A DNA stretch of 64,000 nt from DATFVJ01 sp963820395 (GTDB lineage Bacteria; Actinomycetota; Actinomycetes; Streptosporangiales; Streptosporangiaceae), in NCBI GenBank assembly GCA_963820395.1, contig CAWGAE010000010.1, positions 248,001-312,000 on the forward strand. Reading direction: 5' to 3'. The translations under genes were made by a program, and so were the position numbers. The notes below the pieces were generated by a model, which was not told where the DNA came from, ran no database searches, and worked only from the letters and a program-made list of their open reading frames with translations. This document shows positions 44,103 through 53,291 of this stretch, piece by piece; position 1 is the stretch's first letter, and each line of letters starts with the position of its first letter.

Positions 44103-45791
44103 TTACGCTGCCGCCGGATCGGCGGCGGTTTCCCGCGGGTGCTCGTGCGCGTACTCGCTTCGCTGCTCCCGCGCCTCGGCACGGACGCATATCCCTGGCA
44201 TCCAGACGAACACCACGATCGCGCCCACGACGGCGACCGCGGCCGAGATCAGCGAGGTGACGTGCATAGCATTCACGAACGCGTCGCTCGCGGGCGCGAG
44301 CAGCCGGTTGCCTGCCGGGCCCAGCTGCTGTGCGACAGCCTGAGCGCCGGTAATCGACGCGGTCGCGGTCTGGCGAGCGCTGGCCGGCAGGCCGGCCAGG
44401 TGCGGGCTTAGCTGGCTGCGGTAGACCTGGGCGAGGATCGAACCGAGCACCGCGACACCGAGCGCGACGGAAACCTGCCGCGCGGTGTTGTTCAGCGACG
44501 AACCAGCACCAGCCCGCTCACGGGGCAGCACCGACATGACCGCCTCGGTGGCGGGCGGCATCACGTTGGCCATCCCGGCGCCCTGCACGAAGAAGATCAC
44601 GCCGAGCACCCAGATCGGGGTGTCCGCGCCAAGGAAGTGGTAGCCGGCCAGCGCGACGGCGACCAGCAGCAGCCCGATCGTGGTCACGACCTTGGCGCCG
44701 AACCTTCGCACCAGCGTGGCGCTTCGCGGCGAGAACAACATCTGCCCGGCAGCGAGCGGCAGCGTCAGCAGACCCGCGTGTAGCGGGCTGTAGCCGCGGA
44801 CGTTCTGCATGTAGAAGCTGATGAAGAAGATCGCGCCAGCCAGCGCGAAGAACACCAGCGCGATGGCGCCGACGGACGCCGACAGCCGCGGGTCGCGGAA
44901 CAGCCGCACATCAAGCGACGGGTGGCTGATCCGGGTCTCATGCCAGCCAAACAGCACGAGCACCGCCAGCCCGCCCGCGGCTGGACCGAGCACATCCCAG
45001 CGCAGCCAGGCACCCGTGTCGCCGCCCTGGATGATCCCGTAGACCACGAGCACGAGGCCGGCCACCGACAGCAGCACACCTAGGACGTCAACCCTGCCCG
45101 GGTCGGGGTTGCGCGACTCCGGGACGACGAACAGGACTGCCAGAGCACCTACCGCGACAATCGGCACGTTGATCAGGAAGACCGAACCCCACCAGAAATG
45201 GTCGAGCAGCAGGCCGCCGAGCACCGGGCCGATGGCGAACCCCGCGCCAACCGCGGCAGCCCAGATGGCGATGGCGCGGCCGCGCTCGCGCGGATCGAAT
45301 ACGTTCGAGATGATGGACAGCGTCTGCGGCATGACCGCCGCACCGCCGAAACCCATCGCCGCGCGGGCCGCGATCAACTGGTCGGGCGTGTGCGCGTACG
45401 CGGAAAGCAGCGAGGCAGCGCCGAAAAGGACCAAGCCGATGATGAGCATCCGCTTCCGCCCGATCCTGTCGCCGATCACGCCGAACGTGAACAGCAGGCC
45501 AGCGAACATCAGCGTGTAGGAGTTGATCGCCCATTCGAGCTGGCTCTGGCTCGCGCCGAGGCCGCTCCTTGGATCGGCGATCGTCTTCAGCGCGATGTTG
45601 AGGACAGTGTTGTCGAGGACGATGACGAGGAGACCGACGACCAAGACGCCGAGGATGTACCAGCGGCGGCCGTACACACCAGCGGAGATCGCGGAGGGTA
45701 CCGGCGAAGCGGCAGCCGCAGCTCGAGCCGGGGTCTGGGGTTTCGCTCCGGCGGCGACGCGGCCGCCTGGTGAAGGGCTTTGCTGAGGCAT
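44103..45791 (-). CDS. MFS multidrug exporter, DHA2 (EmrB/QacA) family
   Basis: About 562 residues with 14 predicted membrane helices. LDNTVLNIALKTI in helix 1 (DHA2 motif D1), GDRIGRKRMLIIG loop motif A, ARAAMGFGGAAVMPQTLSI and WRWDV-like sequence. Exports drugs in exchange for protons at the plasma membrane. Start ATG 45791 has GGAAGG six bases upstream; an earlier ATG at 45824 lacks one. Co-directional with the tetR gene. Divergent from panB with a possible operator between. Confidence 0.93.
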   Translation of the reverse strand: MPQQSPSPGGRVAAGAKPQTPARAAAAASPVPSAISAGVYGRRWYILGVLVVGLLVIVLDNTVLNIALKTIADPRSGLGASQSQLEWAINSYTLMFAGLLFTFGVIGDRIGRKRMLIIGLVLFGAASLLSAYAHTPDQLIAARAAMGFGGAAVMPQTLSIISNVFDPRERGRAIAIWAAAVGAGFAIGPVLGGLLLDHFWWGSVFLINVPIVAVGALAVLFVVPESRNPDPGRVDVLGVLLSVAGLVLVVYGIIQGGDTGAWLRWDVLGPAAGGLAVLVLFGWHETRISHPSLDVRLFRDPRLSASVGAIALVFFALAGAIFFISFYMQNVRGYSPLHAGLLTLPLAAGQMLFSPRSATLVRRFGAKVVTTIGLLLVAVALAGYHFLGADTPIWVLGVIFFVQGAGMANVMPPATEAVMSVLPRERAGAGSSLNNTARQVSVALGVAVLGSILAQVYRSQLSPHLAGLPASARQTATASITGAQAVAQQLGPAGNRLLAPASDAFVNAMHVTSLISAAVAVVGAIVVFVWMPGICVRAEAREQRSEYAHEHPRETAADPAAA

Positions 45792-45843
45792 GATGCCTTC
45801 CACGTCAGTTGAGGTCCGATGCATACGACGCTGCTCGCCGATA

Positions 45844-45861
45844 CGGAACGGTCTCGTTTCG
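45844..45861. promoter_or_regulatory. candidate TetR operator between the exporter gene and panB
   Basis: CGGAACG-GTCT-CGTTTCG, imperfect inverted repeat with 6 of 7 arm bases matching, preceded by GATA. The GATACGGAACGGT half resembles operators of TetR repressors of DHA2 exporters. It lies 53 bases upstream of the exporter start. Confidence 0.4.
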
Positions 45862-45988
45862 CAATGTATTCCGGGGCTTCGCCGGGACCTTCAAACAGAC
45901 CTTCGTCCTTCACTGCGGGGTCGGGACATGTCATGATCGAAAGGTCCGGGGACGCCAGCAGGGCGCCTCGAGGCCAGGAGGTTCCGTC

Positions 45989-46850
45989 ATGACTGCTCCC
46001 ACTGCGCATGTCAGCGCGCACAGTCAGCCCGCCGCCCTCTACGGCGGGGCCGCGAACAGGCGGGTCACGGTTCGCGACATCGCGGCGGCCAAGCTGCGCG
46101 GCGAGAAATGGCCGATGCTGACCGCGTACGACGCGCTCACCGCGCGGGTCTTCGATGAAGCGGGCATTCCCGTGCTCCTGGTGGGCGACTCGGCCGCGAT
46201 GGTCGTCTACGGGTATGACTCGACCATCCCGGTGACCGTCGACGAACTCATTCCGCTCACCGCCGCCGTGGTACGCGGCACCAGTCGGGCGATGGTCGTC
46301 GGCGATCTGCCGTTCGGGTCCTATCAGGCGTCGGCCCAGGCGGCGCTAACCGCCGCCACCAGGTTCATGAAGGAGTCCGGCGCACATGCCATCAAGCTCG
46401 AGGGCGGGCGGCGCGTGCTGCACCAGGTCGAAGAGCTTGTCGCGGCCGGCATCCCGGTCATGGCACATCTTGGCCTTACCCCGCAGTCGGTGCACGCTTT
46501 CGGCGGCTACCGGGTCCAGGGCCGCGGGGAGGACGGAGAGCGCTTGCTTGCCGACGCCAAATCACTCGAGGCGGCGGGCGCCTTCTCGGTCGTGCTCGAA
46601 TGCGTGCCCGCCGAACTCGGCTCCCGGGTGACGGCCTCCCTGTCCATCCCGACCATCGGGATCGGGGCAGGCCCAGACTGCGACGCGCAGGTACTGGTCT
46701 GGCAGGACATGGCCGGGCTCTCGCCGCGGACGCCGAAGTTCGTCAAGAGGTACGCCGACGTGGCGGGTGCGCTGCAGGTCGGCGGCACAGTCCTTCGCGC
46801 AAGACGTCAGCTCCGGGGTGTTCCCCGCCGAGGAGAACTCCTACCACTGA
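45989..46850 (+). pseudogene. panB: ketopantoate hydroxymethyltransferase with 3' frameshift
   Basis: VTVRDIAAAKLRGEKWPMLT, LVGDSAAMVVYGYDST (metal Asp), VVGDLPFGSYQAS, AIKLEGG, HLGLTPQSVHAFGGYRVQGR and GIGAGPDCDAQVLVW give a complete PanB barrel. After YADVAGALQV the frame is lost; in the +1 frame the expected tail AQSFAQDVSSGVFPAEENSY and TGA (46848-46850) follow. One extra base near 46781-46790 explains it. PanB uses methylene-THF to make ketopantoate for CoA. ATG at 45989 with AGGAGG (45976-45981). As read, the frame would run on about 140 codons beyond the true end. Confidence 0.88.
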
Positions 46851-46951
46851 CGCGATGGGTGTGCGGCGAATTCACGTCCCCGGCGCCAGCCTCGAGCACG
46901 GTTGCTTACCCGTCGCGCCGAACGCAGCCGTTAGGGATGTGGGTCCGAAGC

Positions 46952-47731
46952 TCATACGTCGGTGATACGCAGGCCCGCATGGGCCTTGTACCGCCGGTTG
47001 ACCGCGACGAGGTTGGCGGTGAGCGCCTCGACCTGGCCGCAGTTGCGCAGGCGGCCGGCGTAGATGCCGCGCATGCCGCGGATGCGCGCGGCCAGCGCCT
47101 GCACCAGTTCGGTTGCCCGCCGGTCGTCACCGAGCACGAGCACGTCCATCGGCACCTCGGTTACCTCGGGATCGAGCAGCAGCACCGAGGACACGTGATG
47201 GAATGCGCCCACAACGTGGCAATCCGGGAGCAGCGCGGCGGTTTGCTGCGCGGCGCTGCCGTCCTCGACACGTAGCGCGAAGGCGCCTTGCTTGTCGAAG
47301 CCCACCGGGTTCACGCAGTCGATGACAATCTTGCCGGAGAGCTCGGCGGCGAGCGATGCGACCAGCGCGCCGTGACCCTCCCATGGCACCGCCACGATCA
47401 CGATGTCGGCCTCGCGCGCGGCCGCGGCGTTCTGCAGTCCCCGGACGCCAGGCCCCGCGCCGAGGCCAGCGGCCGCGGCGGCCGCACGATCCGCGCTGCG
47501 GGATCCGATGAGAACGGTGTGGCCCGCCATCGCGAACCGCCGCGCGAGCCCGCGGCCCTGGGCACCCGTCCCGCCGAGGACGCCGATGACAAGATCGGCC
47601 ACGTCAGGCTGCGCCGGGTCAACACCCGCTGCGCGCTGCCCAGGGTTCTGGTCCCTACCAGGCCGCGCCTGCCGCGCCTGGCCCTCGCCGGACCCGCTGC
47701 CCGAATCTGCTGCTGCCGCTCTGCCATGCAC
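46952..47731 (-). CDS. npdG: F420-dependent NADP oxidoreductase (NADPH:F420 reductase)
   Basis: 259 residues in the open frame; the conserved protein begins at VIGVLGGTGAQGRGLARRF, so the first 45 residues may be untranslated. LIGSRSADRA binds the NADP phosphate; VAVPWEGHGAL, CVNPVGFDKQG and GAFHHVSSVLL are family motifs. Transfers hydride between F420 and NADP. The enzyme implies F420 cofactor use, common in actinomycetes. Convergent with panB. Confidence 0.9.
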   Translation of the reverse strand: MHGRAAAADSGSGSGEGQARQARPGRDQNPGQRAAGVDPAQPDVADLVIGVLGGTGAQGRGLARRFAMAGHTVLIGSRSADRAAAAAAGLGAGPGVRGLQNAAAAREADIVIVAVPWEGHGALVASLAAELSGKIVIDCVNPVGFDKQGAFALRVEDGSAAQQTAALLPDCHVVGAFHHVSSVLLLDPEVTEVPMDVLVLGDDRRATELVQALAARIRGMRGIYAGRLRNCGQVEALTANLVAVNRRYKAHAGLRITDV

Positions 47732-47848
47732 CCGATCCTGCCATTACCGGCCTGCCGGTCCCGCACGCCCCCGCCGCGGTGCACGGTCCTGCGGCTCCAG
47801 GCCGGCGGTTGAGGTGCGCTGAGCTGGCGCGCCCGGCACCATAGAGCG

Positions 47849-48436
47849 ATGGACGCGAACCAGGTGGCCGCGCTAAGGGAGTTGCTCGCGCAGACTGGGT
47901 GGCTCGAACGTACGCGAAGGCTCGGCAGGGCGCTGCAGGGCTCCACCCGGAGCGCGGGCGGTTTGCTCGTCGTCGGCACTCCCGGGGACGACCCCTGGCA
48001 TGTCACCGCCCATCTGGAGGAGGAAGCCCGGCTCGGCGGTGTGCCCACCCTGATGCCGACCCTGATCCGCTGGTCGGCGCCGCCCGACGCACCGGGTCAC
48101 CTGCGGATCGGCCTGGAGCGACTCGAAGCGGCGCGGCGCGGCGAGACACTGTTCGTCGTGGCTGCGGAGGCCGCGCCTGCCCCGCTGCTGCAACGGGTGA
48201 GCGACGCACGACGGATCGGGGCCACGGTTGTCGCGCTGGATCAGGGGGACAGCGAACTCGAGCAACTGGCCCACGAGGCGCTTGCCGTCCCCCCCGGCAG
48301 CTCCCCCGTCTCCTTCGAGGGGGCGCAGCACCTGGTCAGCGCCGCCACTGGCGAAGCGCAAGGTAGCCGCAGACCGGGGCTGCGTGAACGGTTGGCCCGG
48401 CTGCTCGACGCGGTCAGCGGTCCGGCCGACATCTAA
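47849..48436 (+). CDS. conserved hypothetical protein
   Basis: 195 residues. LRELLAQTGWLERTRRLGRA, GGLLVVGTPGDDPWHVTAHL, GETLFVVAAEAAPAPLLQRV and VALDQGDSELEQLAHEAL give an alpha/beta domain that may be SIS-like. I do not recognise a named family. ATG at 47849 preceded by CATAGAGCG. Last backbone gene before the accessory region. Confidence 0.7.
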   Translation: MDANQVAALRELLAQTGWLERTRRLGRALQGSTRSAGGLLVVGTPGDDPWHVTAHLEEEARLGGVPTLMPTLIRWSAPPDAPGHLRIGLERLEAARRGETLFVVAAEAAPAPLLQRVSDARRIGATVVALDQGDSELEQLAHEALAVPPGSSPVSFEGAQHLVSAATGEAQGSRRPGLRERLARLLDAVSGPADI

Positions 48437-48585
48437 CATGCGGCGCGCCCGTCCCGCGGCGCGGCCCAGACCTGCGCACCGCGTAGAAGACCGGCGCAAC
48501 GCGGCGCACCAATTCGGCGCAGCAGGTCGCGAACATCCTCGGGCCGGACACACGTCTTGACCGGGTCTACGCTGACGACGTCGAG

Positions 48586-49362
48586 ATGGCGCTACGGAAG
48601 TTCGCGCTGGACCACGCACCGCGCACCGTCGCGCACGCGGCGAACCAGTTCAAGAAGGTGATCGCGAAGGCGAAGCGGGCCGGTAAGATCAGCCCGGTCG
48701 TCGCCGCGGGAATCGCGACCCTCGACACACCGGTCGGCCAGGCTGACGGCAACCCGACCGACGCGCTAAACCTGGAGCAGGCGCACGCGCTCGTCGCCGC
48801 GGCGCAGCGGGACGGCACGTACATCGGCCCGTACACAATCATCAGCCTGTGCGACATGGCGCCGCGGCCGGAGGAGGCGCGCGCGTTGGTGTGGGGCGAC
48901 CTCGCCGGCGGCGTGTTCCGGGTCACGCACAGTACACGCCGGCCGAAGCGGGACGGCGCCACCCTGAAGACGCCGAAGAGCGAGCGGTCGGGCCGGCTGA
49001 CGCTGGTCTCCGCTGCCGCGCTGCGGACACACAAGGCGCGCCAGGCGGCCGCCGGGATCCCGGTGGGTGACGCCGACCCGGTCTTCACCGACGCGGCCGG
49101 CCACAAGCTCACCGCCGGCCAGGTCCTGGCAGACTTCACGGGGCTTTGTGATGCGGCCGGCCTGGAGGGGTTCGTGCCCTACAGCCTGCGCCACAGCTAC
49201 CGGATGATCCTCCGCGAGCTCGGCGTCGACAGCGATACGATCTCAGATCTCATGGGGCACACCCACGGCGGCACCGGCGGCAAGATCTACGGCAACCACC
49301 CGGTCGAGTACGTACAGATCGCCGGCGCAAACGCCATCGACAAGGAGTTCCCGATCAACTGA
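48586..49362 (+). CDS. tyrosine recombinase, N-terminally truncated integrase
   Basis: 258 residues from this ATG. An SAM-like core-binding domain (HAPRTVAHAANQFKKVIAKA) then the catalytic domain with PRPEEARALVW, KTPKSERSGR, YSLRHSY (His-X-X-Arg region), LMGHTHGGTGGKIYG and the Tyr nucleophile Y in KIYG. The reading frame extends family-like sequence upstream to 48487 (QQVANILGPDTRLDRVYADD) where a TAG cuts it, so the N-terminus is lost. Likely the relic of an integrated element. No att site or tRNA is visible. Confidence 0.75.
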   Translation: MALRKFALDHAPRTVAHAANQFKKVIAKAKRAGKISPVVAAGIATLDTPVGQADGNPTDALNLEQAHALVAAAQRDGTYIGPYTIISLCDMAPRPEEARALVWGDLAGGVFRVTHSTRRPKRDGATLKTPKSERSGRLTLVSAAALRTHKARQAAAGIPVGDADPVFTDAAGHKLTAGQVLADFTGLCDAAGLEGFVPYSLRHSYRMILRELGVDSDTISDLMGHTHGGTGGKIYGNHPVEYVQIAGANAIDKEFPIN

Positions 49363-49414
49363 ACCCCGCCGGGCGCCGAATCTATCCCGCCCAGCGCGCG
49401 ACTTTGGAGGGGAC

Positions 49415-49702
49415 ATGGACCTGAACACCGAGGACCGGGCGTGGTTCGACGCGTTCCATCTGGCGTGGCCTCTGTACGCACACGACGCGGAACGGGTCGT
49501 CGACACGATCAGCTGGTATGCGGACCGGCTCGGCTACGGCCACCCGGCCGTCGAGGCGATGACCGACCAACTGGCGCGCATGCACGGCTGGGGCGGCGGC
49601 CCGGACCGCGCGGAGATCTCCGCCCACGCGCGGCGCCTCGGCATTCCGCACCATCCCCCCAGCCGAGGACGGGAAGACGCTTATTACTCGAGCGCATCCT
49701 GA
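49415..49702 (+). CDS. small hypothetical protein, 95 residues
   Basis: MDLNTEDRAWFDAFHLAWPL, then WYADRLGYGHPAVEAMTDQL and a charged C-terminus. Family not recognised. GGAGGGG lies six bases before ATG, and the gene follows the integrase by 52 bases, suggesting co-transcription. Probably element-borne. Confidence 0.6.
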   Translation: MDLNTEDRAWFDAFHLAWPLYAHDAERVVDTISWYADRLGYGHPAVEAMTDQLARMHGWGGGPDRAEISAHARRLGIPHHPPSRGREDAYYSSAS

Positions 49703-49856
49703 CCCCCAGGGCGCGCGAAACTTTCACCGATTCGCTGCCAATCCGCGGTCGCCGGAAACGCAGCCGGTAGCCGCCCGCCGGAAGCTTGCGAATGTTGCCA
49801 ACCGGACGGCGGGCCACACGCTCGGCCAGCGCGAAGACCTGCGGCACAGTGAGCAC
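49703..49856 (-). pseudogene. fragments of a second integrase
   Basis: Minus-strand frame LTVPQVFALAERVARRPVGN then IRKLPAGGYRLRFRRP. The first part matches the start of the catalytic domain, and the second the N-terminal region, of actinomycete tyrosine integrases, in the wrong order. No start, no catalytic residues. Confidence 0.5.
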
Positions 49857-50035
49857 AGGCCGTTCTCGGGTGTTCTCGTCACCCTCCCCGCGGATGCCGG
49901 CACGGGTTCTGAGGCTGAATCTTGACCTCTGTTAATGCAGAAGCGAGCTGAGCCCTGGCCGGGCCTCCGGGCCATTCACACGAGAGGGCGGGAAGAGTAG
50001 GGTCGCCCGTGTGCAACTCACAGCAAGGAGCTTCT

Positions 50036-50476
50036 ATGTCCGATCCGAAAGCGGTAATTGACCGCGGTTTGCAGGCGTGGCGTGCGCGGGACGCCGAGGC
50101 ATGGGCTGAATGCTACGCCGAGGACGCGACGATCGTGGCACCGGGCGGCGTGGAGCTGCGGGGACGAGACGGTGCAAAACAATTCCTCGCCATATGGGCC
50201 GAGGGTCTCCCGGACAACGACATCATGATCACGCGGGAGTACGTCTGCGGCTCTGTCGTCGTGCAAGAGGGGGTCTTCAGCGGCACACACACGGGTGGCC
50301 TGATGGCGCCCAACGGTCAAGTGATTCCGGCCACCGGTCGTTCACTCAGCGCTCCGTACGCAGAGTTTTTCGAGGTCGAGGGCGACCGGATCACGTCCGA
50401 TCGCCTGTACTTCGACCAGGTCGAGTTGCTCACTCAACTCGGGCTGTTGCCCGACCCAGTCGTCGCAGCCTCGTAG
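50036..50476 (+). CDS. SnoaL-like / NTF2-fold ester cyclase family protein
   Basis: 146 residues. Cone-shaped alpha+beta fold suggested by VIDRGLQAWRARDAEAWAEC, YAEDATIVAPGGVELRGRDG, FSGTHTGGLM and YAEFFEVEGDRI. Members include polyketide cyclases, but most have unknown function. Start at 50036 with AAGGAG five bases upstream; an ATG at 50009 is open but lacks a site. Confidence 0.85.
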   Translation: MSDPKAVIDRGLQAWRARDAEAWAECYAEDATIVAPGGVELRGRDGAKQFLAIWAEGLPDNDIMITREYVCGSVVVQEGVFSGTHTGGLMAPNGQVIPATGRSLSAPYAEFFEVEGDRITSDRLYFDQVELLTQLGLLPDPVVAAS

Positions 50477-51104
50477 CGTCGGCTCGCCCCGGGCCGCTGC
50501 GCGCTCTGGCGCGGCGGCCTTCAGGAGCAGAACGCCTCCTTGAGGGCATTGCGGCAACGACGCCTCACGCCCGTCGTGAGCAACAGCATCAGCGTTGGCT
50601 GACGGTCCGGTGCTCTGCTGCTTCCGCGATGCAACAGCGCGGGTGTTCGCCTCCTCGGCCTGCGAGATCTCTGCTTGACACGCGGCCGCGGCCGGGCAGA
50701 CGGAAGGCTCACGGCAGTTCTTCGATAAGGAACGTCGCAGCCCTCGACCTGGCGCGAAGATACTTCGCCGCAGACCGGGAGGTTGTCCGGCCCTTCCGCC
50801 TCCACGGCGAACGCGGTGGTATCGATCAAGGTCCACCGCAGCGATTCGGCAGCGGCCAGCCGGTGCGTGCTGTGGACAAAGCACTTCACTTACACGAGCC
50901 CGCCAGACCGATCGGGGGCCTGGCCTATGAGGCAACGGTCGCCAGTGAGGGCGGAGAACGCCTTGGCGTGCCGCCGTCGGTGCCTGTATTCGAGCCGCCC
51001 GGCCGGTGCCCGCGAAACTTCGCGACATGAGGACTTTGGCCCCTGGCTGCTGTCCGGCGGCCGACATGAACTGGGAATCGGCTCACCGGAGGAAGTTCCT
51101 GGTC
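50477..51104. other. intergenic, no supported gene
   Basis: 628 bases. A minus-strand frame around 50700-50889 (MKCFVHSTHRLAAAESLRW, IDTTAFAVEAEGPD) looks partly gene-like but loses coding character after about 60 codons. Possibly a decayed gene. Confidence 0.35.
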
Positions 51105-51596
51105 ATGACTGTGCCAGAAGACATCCGAGAACATCACACGCATTGCGTGCCGTACCAGGTCCGGTTGCGGATACTTGCCCGTGACGAGGCCTCTGCGCCG
51201 CTTCCGCCCGGCATCGTTCACGAGGTCAGCCAGGCGACCAGTGCGATCCTCGCCGGGGCCATAGCAGCCGAGCGTGCGGCAGTGGCCGCGGTCACCGGCG
51301 GCGGTCGCGGCGGTTCCAGGGTCGCACGGTTCCTGGCGGCCCGGCTGGCCCGGCTCGCGGCGGCGGCCGATTACGTAGTGACTGCGGCTCGGGACGGGAA
51401 TGCGGTCGCGCTCCGCCAGCACCTGCGCAGGTTCGATGCGCTCACATCGGCTTTGTGGACCGTGCTACCGGACGTCTGTGACGTGGGCAGCCAACGTCCC
51501 TGCCGCGGCTCCAGCCAAGGCAGCCCCCCAGGAGGATTGGGAGCCGGGGGTAACCGCGGGCGTCCACGCCCCTACGCCGCGCTTGGAACAAGATAA
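51105..51596 (+). CDS. hypothetical protein
   Basis: 163 residues. Helical and Ala/Arg-rich: PGIVHEVSQATSAILAGAIA, ARFLAARLARLAAAADYVVT, LRQHLRRFDALTSALWTVLP. GGAGGAAG lies nine bases before the ATG at 51105. The last 35 residues are low-complexity. Family not recognised. Confidence 0.5.
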   Translation: MTVPEDIREHHTHCVPYQVRLRILARDEASAPLPPGIVHEVSQATSAILAGAIAAERAAVAAVTGGGRGGSRVARFLAARLARLAAAADYVVTAARDGNAVALRQHLRRFDALTSALWTVLPDVCDVGSQRPCRGSSQGSPPGGLGAGGNRGRPRPYAALGTR

Positions 51597-51862
51597 GCAT
51601 CCCGTTCAGCTGCCGGAGGCAGGCCGCTCACCGCAGGCGTTAACAGGCCCGGAGTTGTGGCGCTCCTCGCTCCGAGCGGCCCCGCGGCGGTGGGACCATC
51701 GGAGCGCGCTCGGTGCAACTGAGGCTGACGGGTGACACGCCATTGCTGCGGACTCGGCCCTGGGCCGCGAATCTCTCGATCCCCCGAGACATGTTCAGCC
51801 CCGGGCGTGGGGGAGTGAGTTTCCAGGAGCCCTTCGGCGGTCGGGGCTGGCGGATTGTGCGC

Positions 51863-52282
51863 TTACCGGTTGTTCGCTGACGCCTTGTGTGCCACGTCGT
51901 TTATCACGGCGGGCCCGCCGGTGACGCGGTGCTCAGCGTTCTCGACCTTGTGCTCCGCCTGCTTCAGCACCTTCTCGGTCCGCTTGAACACCAGGCGCGC
52001 CGGGGGCCGCGTCCGCAGCTGCTGGATGACTTCCTCACCGCGCTCGGCGAGGTCATCGTAGGTCCCCCGCACCTGCCTGCGGACCTCTTCCCTGTTCAGC
52101 TTCTTGGCTTGCTTCTGCAGCTTCTCGACCTGCGCCCGGTCCTTCAGCTCAGTGAGCATCCGGCTGTAGGCGAGATCGGTTGCACCGACCCATGCGCACA
52201 CGAGCCTACGCACCTCCTCCAGCGAAAACTTGCCCTGGTCACGCATGGTCTCGCTGTACTTACGGACATCTACGGTAGGCAT
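51863..52282 (-). CDS. heparin-binding-haemagglutinin-like (HbhA-like) coiled-coil protein
   Basis: 139 residues, almost wholly helical and charged. WVGATDLAYSRMLTELKDRA and VRGTYDDLAERGEEVIQQLR correspond to the HBHA core (compare the GAADLAL and Y..LVERGE motifs of mycobacterial HBHA). The C-terminus is lysine-rich but lacks the long KKA repeats needed for heparin binding. ATG at 52282 preceded by AAAAGGA. Function in non-pathogens is unclear; linked to surface or lipid bodies. Confidence 0.65.
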   Translation of the reverse strand: MPTVDVRKYSETMRDQGKFSLEEVRRLVCAWVGATDLAYSRMLTELKDRAQVEKLQKQAKKLNREEVRRQVRGTYDDLAERGEEVIQQLRTRPPARLVFKRTEKVLKQAEHKVENAEHRVTGGPAVINDVAHKASANNR

Positions 52283-52791
52283 TACGCGTCCTTTTCTAGC
52301 GCCGTTAAGCGGGGGGGAATGCGGCCTTTGCCGTGTTACCCCCGCTCGGCTCAGCGAAACTTCAGCCTCATGAGGCGGCCCTTCGCTGACAGTCAGTTAT
52401 CTGTCTGCGGCGACTGCCTGAATCTCCCGGGGCCGCGGGTGATAGTGATCCTCGACTCGCCGCAGTGTAGGTACCGCGGCACCTAGCTGGCACTGTCAGC
52501 GGCGAGTCTCATAGGCATGGGGGTAGTCACCCATCGTAGCGACGGGCGCGAACCTTGTCCTCGAGGTCGCGGTGGTTCCGCCGCCTGGCCACGGTGGTGC
52601 GCAGCGCCGTGCCCGGACGCGAACCGGGGGATTTACCGCAACATTTCCTCCGCACCCGCCGACGCTGTCCCGCCGTGCGAACGCGCTGGCAGGGGTCGCC
52701 GCGGTCCGCGCACCGATCGGTCAGGTGTGACCCAGGTCACCCACGAAGGGGTTGCACACACGCGAGAGATACGCAAGGGTCGGACAAATGT
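52283..52791. other. intergenic, no supported gene
   Basis: About 510 bases before the leader of the transglycosylase gene. Contains the promoter of the HbhA-like gene. Open frames on the plus strand lack family features. Confidence 0.45.
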
Positions 52792-52857
52792 TCCCGTAAA
52801 CGGGACAGAATGCCCGTAAACGGTGGGACCGGCGATGTTGCGAGCACCGCCGGCCCC
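52792..52857 (+). promoter_or_regulatory. structured leader of the transglycosylase gene
   Basis: CCCGTAAACGG occurs twice, 20 bases apart (52793 and 52813). A hairpin follows: GGGACCGGCG (52825-52834) against CGCCGGCCCC (52848-52857), 9 of 10 pairs plus one mismatch. Then AGGAGG at 52880-52885. May be a regulatory RNA or twin operators; c-di-AMP riboswitches often precede such genes but the conserved core is not recognised here. Confidence 0.4.
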
Positions 52858-52895
52858 TTACGAATTACCACCCTGCATCAGGAGGTTCGAACTCG

Positions 52896-53279
52896 TTGAA
52901 GGTCATTGTAGGGGCCACCGCAGTTACTGGTCTAGCCCTGGCAGGACTTATTCCCGCAGTCCAGGCATCAGCCCACCACCCAGCCCAAACAGCCCACCAC
53001 CAGGCAGCGGCAGCGCCTGTCCGCGCACAGCTCACCGCATACCGGACCGCCACCGCCGCCTACCGGTTCTGCATCATCCAGCGCGAGTCCGGCGGCAACC
53101 CGCGCGCGGTCAACCCCTCGTCCGGCGCAGGCGGCCTGTTCCAGTTCCTGCCCAGCACCTGGGCCAGCCTCGGCTACTCCGGCGCACCGCAGAACGCTAG
53201 CGTGGCCACCCAGTACGCAGCATTCGAGAGGCTCTACGCGGAGATGGGAAGAGCCCCGTGGGCCAGTGACGGCTGCTGA
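52896..53279 (+). CDS. secreted transglycosylase / Rpf-like lysozyme-fold protein
   Basis: 127 residues. Signal peptide at 1-25 (VIVGATAVTGLALAGLIPA then VQASA), a His/Ala/Gln linker, and a single lysozyme-like domain with catalytic Glu in IIQRESGGNPRAVN and FQFLPSTWASLG. It cleaves peptidoglycan glycan strands outside the cell and resembles short resuscitation-promoting proteins. TTG start with AGGAGG 10 bases upstream. A terminator hairpin follows 12 bases after the stop. Confidence 0.88.
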   Translation: MKVIVGATAVTGLALAGLIPAVQASAHHPAQTAHHQAAAAPVRAQLTAYRTATAAYRFCIIQRESGGNPRAVNPSSGAGGLFQFLPSTWASLGYSGAPQNASVATQYAAFERLYAEMGRAPWASDGC

Positions 53280-53291
53280 CCAGACCTGATC

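Noticed and set aside
52741..52895. c-di-AMP (ydaO-type) riboswitch
   Set aside because: Position suits it, but the conserved core could not be recognised; left as an unclassified structured leader.
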